Assembly (NCBI GenBank): GCA_947044405.1
Contig: CAMRHE010000463.1
Coordinates: 1,043,501-1,107,500 of the forward strand
DNA: 64,000 bases
Origin: Leptodactylus fallax
Lineage: Eukaryota > Chordata > Amphibia > Anura > Leptodactylidae
Direction: 5' to 3'
Part shown: piece after piece, positions 56,871 to 64,000 of the stretch
Layout of the letters: each line of letters opens with the position of its first letter
How positions within the stretch are numbered: the first letter of the stretch is position 1
The notes under the pieces: model-generated
What the model saw: only the letters and a program-made list of their open reading frames with translations
What the model was told of the DNA's origin: nothing
The model's database searches: none
Made by a program: the position numbers and the translations under genes

Positions 56871-59128
56871 GTTTTATGACACTGTCAGGACTTCTAGGAC
56901 TATATGTCTATAATACATAGTGTATGACACTGTCAGGACTCCTAGGACTATATATCTATAATACATAGTGTATGACACTGTCAGGGCTCCTAGGACTATA
57001 TATCTATAATACATAGTGTATGACACTGTCAGGGCTCCTAGGACTATATATCTATAATACATAGTGTATGACACTGTCAGGGCTCCTAGGACTATATATC
57101 TATAATACATAGTGTATGACACTGTCAGGGCTCCTAGGACTATATATCTATAATACATAGTGTATGACACTGTCAGGGCTCCTAGGACTATATCTATAAT
57201 ACATAGTGTGTGACACTGTCAGGGCTCCTAGGACTGTATATCTATAATACATAGTGTATGACACTGTCAGGGCTCCTAGGACTATATATCTATAATACCT
57301 AGTGTATGACACTGTCAGGGCTCCTAGGACTATATCTATAATACATAGTGTATGACACTGTCAGGACTCCTAGGACTATATATCTATAATACCTAGTGTA
57401 TGACACTGTCAGGGCTCCTAGGACTATATATCTATAATACATAGTGTATGACACTGTCAGGACTCCTAGGACTATATGTCTATAATACATAGTGTATGAC
57501 ACTGTCAGGACTCCTAGGACTATATATCTATAACACATAGTGTATGACACTGTCAGGGCTCCTAGGACTATATATCTATAATACATAGTGTATGACACTG
57601 TCAGGGATCCTAGGACTATATATCTATAATACATAGTGTATGACACTGTCAGGGCTCCTAGGACTATATCTATAATACATAGTGTATGACACTGTCAGGA
57701 CTCCTAGGACTATATATCTATAATACCTAGTGTATGACACTGTCAGGACTCCTAGGACTATATATCTATAAAACATAGTGTATGACGCTGTCAGGGCTCC
57801 TAGGACTATATATCTATAATACATAGTGTATGACACTGTCAGCACTCCTAGGACTATATATCTATAATACCTAGTGTATGACACTGTCAGCACTCCTAGG
57901 ACTATATATCTATAATACATAGTGTATGACACTGTCAGGACTCCTAGGACTATATGTCTATAATACATAGTGTATGACACTGTCAGGACTCCTAGGACTA
58001 TATATCTATAATACATAGTGTATGACACTGTCAGGACTCCTAGGACTATATATCTATAATACATAGTGTACGGCACTGTCAGGGTTCCTTGGACTATATA
58101 TCTATAATACATAGTGTATGACACTGTCAGGGCTCCTAGGACTATATATATCTATAATACATAGTGTATGACACTGTCAGGGCTCCTAGGACTATATATA
58201 TCTATAATACATAGTGTATGACACTGTCAGGACTCCTAGGACTATATATATCTATAATACATAGTGTATGACACTATCAGGGCTCCTAGGACTATATATC
58301 TATAATACCTAGTGTATGACACTGTCAGCACTCCTAGGACTACCCTGTATATATCTATAATACATAGTGTATGATACTGTCAGGATTCCTAGGACTATAT
58401 ATCTATAATACATAGTGTATGACACTGTCAGGGCTCCTAGGACTATATATCTATAATACATAGTGTATGACACTGTCAGGCGCTCCTAGTACTATATATC
58501 TATAATACATAGCGTATGACACTGTCAGGACTCCTAGGACTATATATCTATAATACATAGTGTATGACACTGTCAGCACTCCTAGGACTACCCTGTATAT
58601 ATCTATAATACATAGTGTATGACACTGTCAGGGCTCCTAGTACTATATATCTATAATACATAGGGTATGACACTGTCAGGACTCCTAGGACTATATATCT
58701 ATAACATAGTGTATGACACTGCCAGGGCTCCTAGGACTATATATCTATAATACATAGTGTATGACACTGTCAGGCGCTCCTAGTACTATATATCTATAAT
58801 ACATAGTGTATGACACTGTCAGGACTCCTAGGACTATATATCTATAATACATAGTGTATGACACTGTCAGGGCTCCTAGGACTCTATATCTATAATACAT
58901 AGTGTATGACACTGTCAGGGCTCCTAGGACTATATATCTATAATACATAGTATATGACACTGTCAGGGCTCCTAGGATTATATATCTATAATACATAGTG
59001 TATGACACTGTCAGGGCTCCTAGGACTATATATCTATAATACATAGTGTATGACACTGTCAGGGCTCCTAGGACTATATATCTATAATACATAGTGTATG
59101 ATACTGTCAAGGCTCCTAGGACTATATA
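56871..59128. repeat. 48-bp tandem array
   Basis: About 47 copies of TATGACACTGTCAGGGCTCC then TAGGACTATATATCTATAAT and ACATAGTG. Minus-strand ORFs across it are artefacts. It shares GGGCTCCTAGGACT with the preceding 46-bp unit. Confidence 0.96.
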
Positions 59129-59216
59129 TTGGTACCCTCATACTGATATAGGTCTGCAGAGAGTGACACCTGTGTACAGGAGACTGCTGTGTGTTCTCAC
59201 AGGGTACCCTCACACT

Positions 59217-59402
59217 GTTAGAGTAAGTTCACATGGAGGAATTTTCTGTAGATTTGGGGGTGGATTGTTTGCAGCAGGAGACTGAAGGAATAAGTGTCCT
59301 GCTTTATCTTCCTGCGGATTCCATTTATCTGGGCCTAATCCACAGAGGTTAGCCTTACATTGGCATCCTGTCACAATTAGACCACATGTGAACGTCGTCT
59401 TA
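59217..59402. mobile_element. Small TIR element
   Basis: GTTAGAGTAAGTTCACATG at the left and CACATGTGAACGTCGTCTTA at the right are imperfect inverted ends, ~185 bp apart, with no coding capacity. The superfamily is not determined. Confidence 0.5.
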
Positions 59403-59673
59403 GAAATCTGCTGAATGAACCTTTAGACTAAGAAAATCTGAATTTTTGGTGCAGTTGAGCAAATGTGATTATCGCCTGCTGTGACTGAGCAACTACTGGT
59501 CAATACTGCAGAGTTACTAGCCCAAGTGCAGTGACTGTGATGTCCTGAGTGTGCGCCCCCTGTGGCAAACCTAGTAAGTACCAGTCCTGTTCTAGGGTAG
59601 TCCTGTGTATGGAGGAAGCCACATGCACACACCTGTGGGGGCCAATAACATGTGGGCTCCTACCCTGTAACAA

Positions 59674-59678
<5 letters not shown>

Positions 59679-59714
<36 letters not shown>
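59679..59714. repeat. (TA)n microsatellite
   Basis: About 16 TA units after ACACA, at the 3' end of the minus-strand L2-type fragment. Confidence 0.95.
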
Positions 59715-59718
<4 letters not shown>

Positions 59719-60500
59719 GTTATTTTTTTTTTATAGAGAACCATTAATTCCATGGTGCTCTTTACATTATTATATGAGTTCCAGAGTATGGGGGATGCCC
59801 GGGAGAAGTCTTGGAGACGATTGTGTGAAGAGGGGATAAGAGCAGAGCGGAGTAGGAGGTCTTTGGAGGATCGGAGGTTACGTGCGGGCAGGTAGCGGGA
59901 GATTAGGTCGGAGATATATGGAGGGGACAGGCTGTGGATGGCTTTGTATGTCAGCGTTAGTAGCTTGAACTCTATTCGCTGGGCGATGGGTAGCCAGTGA
60001 AGGGATTGGCAGAGGGGAGCGGCCGATGAAGAACGGGGGGAGAGGTGTATTAGGCGAGCAGCACAGTGTAAGGTGGACTGGAGGGGGGCAGAGTGTTAGC
60101 TGGGAGGCCATGGAGAAGGGTGTTACAGTAGTCTAGGCGGGAGATTATGAGGGCGAGGACTAGCATCTTTGTAGTGTCAGGGGTGAGGAAGGAGCGGATT
60201 CGGTGGATGTTCTTGAGTTGGAGGCGGCAGGAGGTGTTGAGGGTTTGGATATGCGACTTGAAGGATAGGTCAGAGTCTAAGGTTATCCCAAGGCAGTGGG
60301 CCTGTGGGACTGGGGTGAGAGTGGTTCCATTAATTTTGATAGATGGGTCAGGTAGAGGAGCCGTGCGTGGAGGGGTGAAGATGATGAACTCCATTTTCTC
60401 CATGTTGAGTTTGAGAAAGCGGGAGGAGAGAAAGGAGGCTACGGCTGCGAGACATTTTGGGACTCTGGACAACAGGGAGTTAATGTCTGGTCCAGAGAGA
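59715..60500 (-). pseudogene. L2-clade non-LTR retrotransposon, 3' part of RT
   Basis: Minus-strand reading from 60500: FLKLNMEKMEFIIF, then CLGITLDSDLSFKSHI, then NIHRIRSFL, and SRLDYCNTLLHGLP (ORF to 60050). After a frame change it continues with LHWLPIAQRIEFKLLTLTYK and ends near 59735. These are the RT thumb and connection blocks of L2/CR1-group elements. The tail is A-rich and leads into the (TA)n repeat. The 5' part (endonuclease, RT core) is absent, cut at the Tc1 insertion at 60503. Confidence 0.85.
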
Positions 60501-60502
60501 TA

Positions 60503-62051
<1,549 letters not shown>

Positions 62052-62085
<34 letters not shown>
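62052..62085. repeat. (TA)n microsatellite
   Basis: About 16 TA units directly after the Tc1 end and before the Penelope fragment. Confidence 0.95.
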
Positions 62086-62086
<1 letters not shown>

Positions 62087-62205
62087 TCCCGAAAGCTCAC
62101 CATCAAATATACTCTGTTAACCTCTAAAAGGTATCGCCTGATTTCTTCCACTACTTTCTATGGCTAACACGGTACAACCTGATACTACTATATACTATTT
62201 ACATC
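62086..62205 (+). mobile_element. Penelope-like 3' terminal fragment
   Basis: CCCGAAAGCTCACC, then CCTCTAAAAGGTATCGCCTG and ATTTCTTCCACTAC, then GGCTAACACGGTACAAC. It matches the end of the Penelope-like element at 20757-22480 (both its 3' end and, inverted, its upstream segment). No coding part is attached. Confidence 0.88.
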
Positions 62206-62394
62206 CCCAGTGAGACTGATCCTGATATGTGCAGGTAGTGTCTGCCATCTGCTGGGGATAAGTGAAAGTCTCCCATGTAACGCTGACATATAACCAGCAG
62301 ATTGTCTTATGTACAGATACCAAGCACAGCAAAGAGCCCGAGGAGATGAAAGGTCACATGGGCGGGACCAAGCTCCTAGTATAGTGTCTATAAT

Positions 62395-63000
62395 TAGAGA
62401 TGAGCGAATTTTTCTAAAATTTGATTCGACTGAAAAAAATAAATAAATAAAAACCTTCCTCTCCCCCCAGAGCTGTTGCTATTATTATACGCGGAGGTCT
62501 CCTCAGACTCCAGACTATAATAATCAGAGGCCCAGGGGAAGTGATTCAAAATAACAAACACTTATACTCACCTCACCTCTCCTGGCTGTCTGACCGTCCT
62601 CCTCGCACCTCTTCTTCCTTGCGAATGAAGTTCTGCTCCCCGGACGTCACCACTGGGGACTGTGATTGGGCCTCAGCAGTCACGTGGGGGCATGATGTCG
62701 TCATTACGCCCAATTTCAGGCCCCAGCAGTAAGGACTGGGGAGGGACAGCTCCGAAGTTACTGCTGAGCCCAGGACAGGTGAGTATCAGCACTTTTTTTT
62801 TATTTTTAATCACCGCTGGGGTTGTCGAGGGGGACAGGTAGCATGTTTGACCACAGCATCCAAGGGGTTAAAACCCCAATCGGAAATGTGTGATTCGATG
62901 CATCAAAGCGTGAGGAAATACGGAACTGATGCAAATCGAAGATTTCCTGAAATTTCGGATCAAATTCCACTTGGTCAGTTTCAATTCGCTCATCTCTGTA
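62395..63000. mobile_element. TIR DNA element with 6-bp target duplication, copy 2
   Basis: Begins TAGAGATGAGCGAATTT and ends AATTCGCTCATCTCTGTA. TATAAT flanks both sides (62389-62394, 63001-63006). The interior matches the reverse complement of 12543-13760 in blocks (GGAGGTCTCCTCAGAC, CTTATACTCACCTCACCTCT, GCTGAGCCCAGGACAGGTGA) but is half as long. It lies just before exon 2. Confidence 0.88.
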
Positions 63001-63061
63001 TATAATATATACCATATAATGTACAACCGGCAGCTTCAACAATGACCTGATTCTATTACAG

Positions 63062-63129
63062 CATAAAAGGAAAACACAACGACACTGGAACGAAACTGAA
63101 TCCTGACATTGACCCCGCCGAAGAGTCAG
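63062..63129 (+). CDS. Exon 2 of the unidentified secreted protein
   Basis: Acceptor TTCTATTACAG before it and donor GTGAGC after it. 68 nt: one base completing the codon left by exon 1 (TT+C, Phe), 22 full codons with no stop (IKGKHNDTG ... LNPDIDPAEES), and one base left over. The other two joins give an early stop or no match to the phase of exon 1. A possible N-glycosylation site N-D-T is present. The peptide would begin the mature, acidic N-terminal region. The rest of the gene lies beyond the window. Confidence 0.7.
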
Positions 63130-63131
63130 GT

Positions 63132-64000
63132 GAGCCCCGCCCCCAATACATTGTATATACTGCAACTAGAAGTAAGACATTATCATAGCCCTGCCCCCAA
63201 TATATAATATATACTGCAACTAGAAGTAAGATGTTGTCACAGCCCCGCCCTCAATCCATACTATATTACAACTAGAAGTAAGATGTTGTCACAGCCCCGC
63301 CCTCAGTCCATACTATATTATAACTAGAAGTAAGATGTTGTCACAGCCCCGCCCTCAATCCATACTATATTACAACTAGAAGTAGATGTTGTCACAGCCC
63401 TGCCCCCAATATATAATATATACTGCAACTAGAAGTAAGATGTTGTCACAGCCCCGCCCTCAATCCATACTATATTACAACTAGAAGATGTTGTCACAGC
63501 CCTGCCCCCAATATATAATATATACTGCAACTAGAAGTAAGATGTTGTCACAGCCCCGCCCTCAGTCCATACTATATTATAACTAGAAGTAAGATGTTGT
63601 CACAGCCCCGCCCTCAATCCATACTATATTACAACTAGAAGTAGATGTTGTCACAGCCCTGCCCCCAATATATAATATACACTGCAACTAGAAGTAAGAT
63701 GTTGTCACAGCCCCGCCCTCAATCCATACTATATTACAACTAGAAGTAGATGTTGTCACGGCCCTGACCCCAATCTGTTATATATACTGCAACTAGAAGT
63801 AAGATGTTGTCACAGCCCCGCCCTCAATCCATACTATATTACAACTAGAAGTAGATGTTGTCACGGCCCTGACCCCAATCTGTTATATATACTGCAACTA
63901 GAAGTAAGATGTTGTCACAGCCCCGCCCTCAATCCATACTATATTACAACTAGAAGTAGATGTTGTCACAGCCCTGCCCCCAATATATAATATATACTGC
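63132..64000. repeat. ~52-bp tandem array with two alternating unit types
   Basis: Type A (AACTAGAAGTAAGATGTTGT then CACAGCCCCGCCCTCAATCC) and type B (AGTAGATGTTGTCACAGCCC then TGCCCCCAATATATAATATA) alternate. About 17 units to the window end. The first recognisable unit begins at the splice donor of exon 2. Confidence 0.95.

Noticed and set aside
56874..59110. Minus-strand Tyr/Leu-rich ORFs resembling membrane repeats
   Set aside because: 48-bp units are a multiple of three, so the frame stays open by chance; there is no start context or non-repeat sequence.

Overview
The window looks like vertebrate nuclear DNA, most likely from a frog. There is no bacterial gene organisation. Instead there are several kilobases of tandem arrays, LTR retrotransposons of at least three lineages, a DIRS-like element, a Penelope-like element, three Tc1 families, an L2-clade fragment and one split host gene. 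The frog assignment is an inference from this element mix; another vertebrate is possible. | Layout: (1) 1-11050 is a G-rich ~22-bp minisatellite split by a 7.2-kb Ty3/Gypsy element (1935-9092). That element has paired LTRs, a 4-bp target duplication, a tRNA-Ser type primer site, a frameshifted gag and an uninterrupted pol. The gag-pol junction carries a textbook-looking -1 frameshift signal. (2) 11051-15845 is one old 63-bp/40-bp satellite interrupted by a TIR element with a 6-bp duplication (12543-13760) and a dead Tc1 copy (13949-15523). (3) 16541-19990 is a short-unit satellite with 280-bp higher-order repeats. (4) 20757-22480 is a Penelope-like element coding RT plus GIY-YIG. (5) 23664-24595 is a minus-strand sequence that begins with the 5' end of U2 snRNA and ends in an A-rich tail. 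(6) 24790-48055 holds three related Gmr1-like LTR elements. Two are small internally deleted copies; one is young and keeps gag, protease and integrase. Between them lie a decayed DIRS-like element whose gag has a 0.7-kb polypurine expansion, a Tc1 copy with a Gmr1-like copy inside it, and 23-bp and 47-bp arrays. (7) 48590-55676 is a 23-bp minisatellite with an old degenerate flank, hit by a hAT-like palindrome and a deleted Gypsy copy. (8) 56188-63129 holds the first two coding exons of an unidentified secreted-protein gene. Its 6.8-kb first intron is filled by 46/48-bp arrays, an L2 fragment, a Tc1 copy, a Penelope end and a second TIR element. A further ~52-bp array starts right after exon 2 and runs off the window. 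| Almost every coding region belongs to a transposable element, and most are broken. The exceptions are the Gypsy pol, the truncated but open Penelope ORF, and the host exons. The clearest new-looking items are the Gypsy frameshift signal, the trans-mobilised Gmr1-like derivatives that share lost catalytic and zinc-binding residues, the U2-headed retrosequence and the host gene start.
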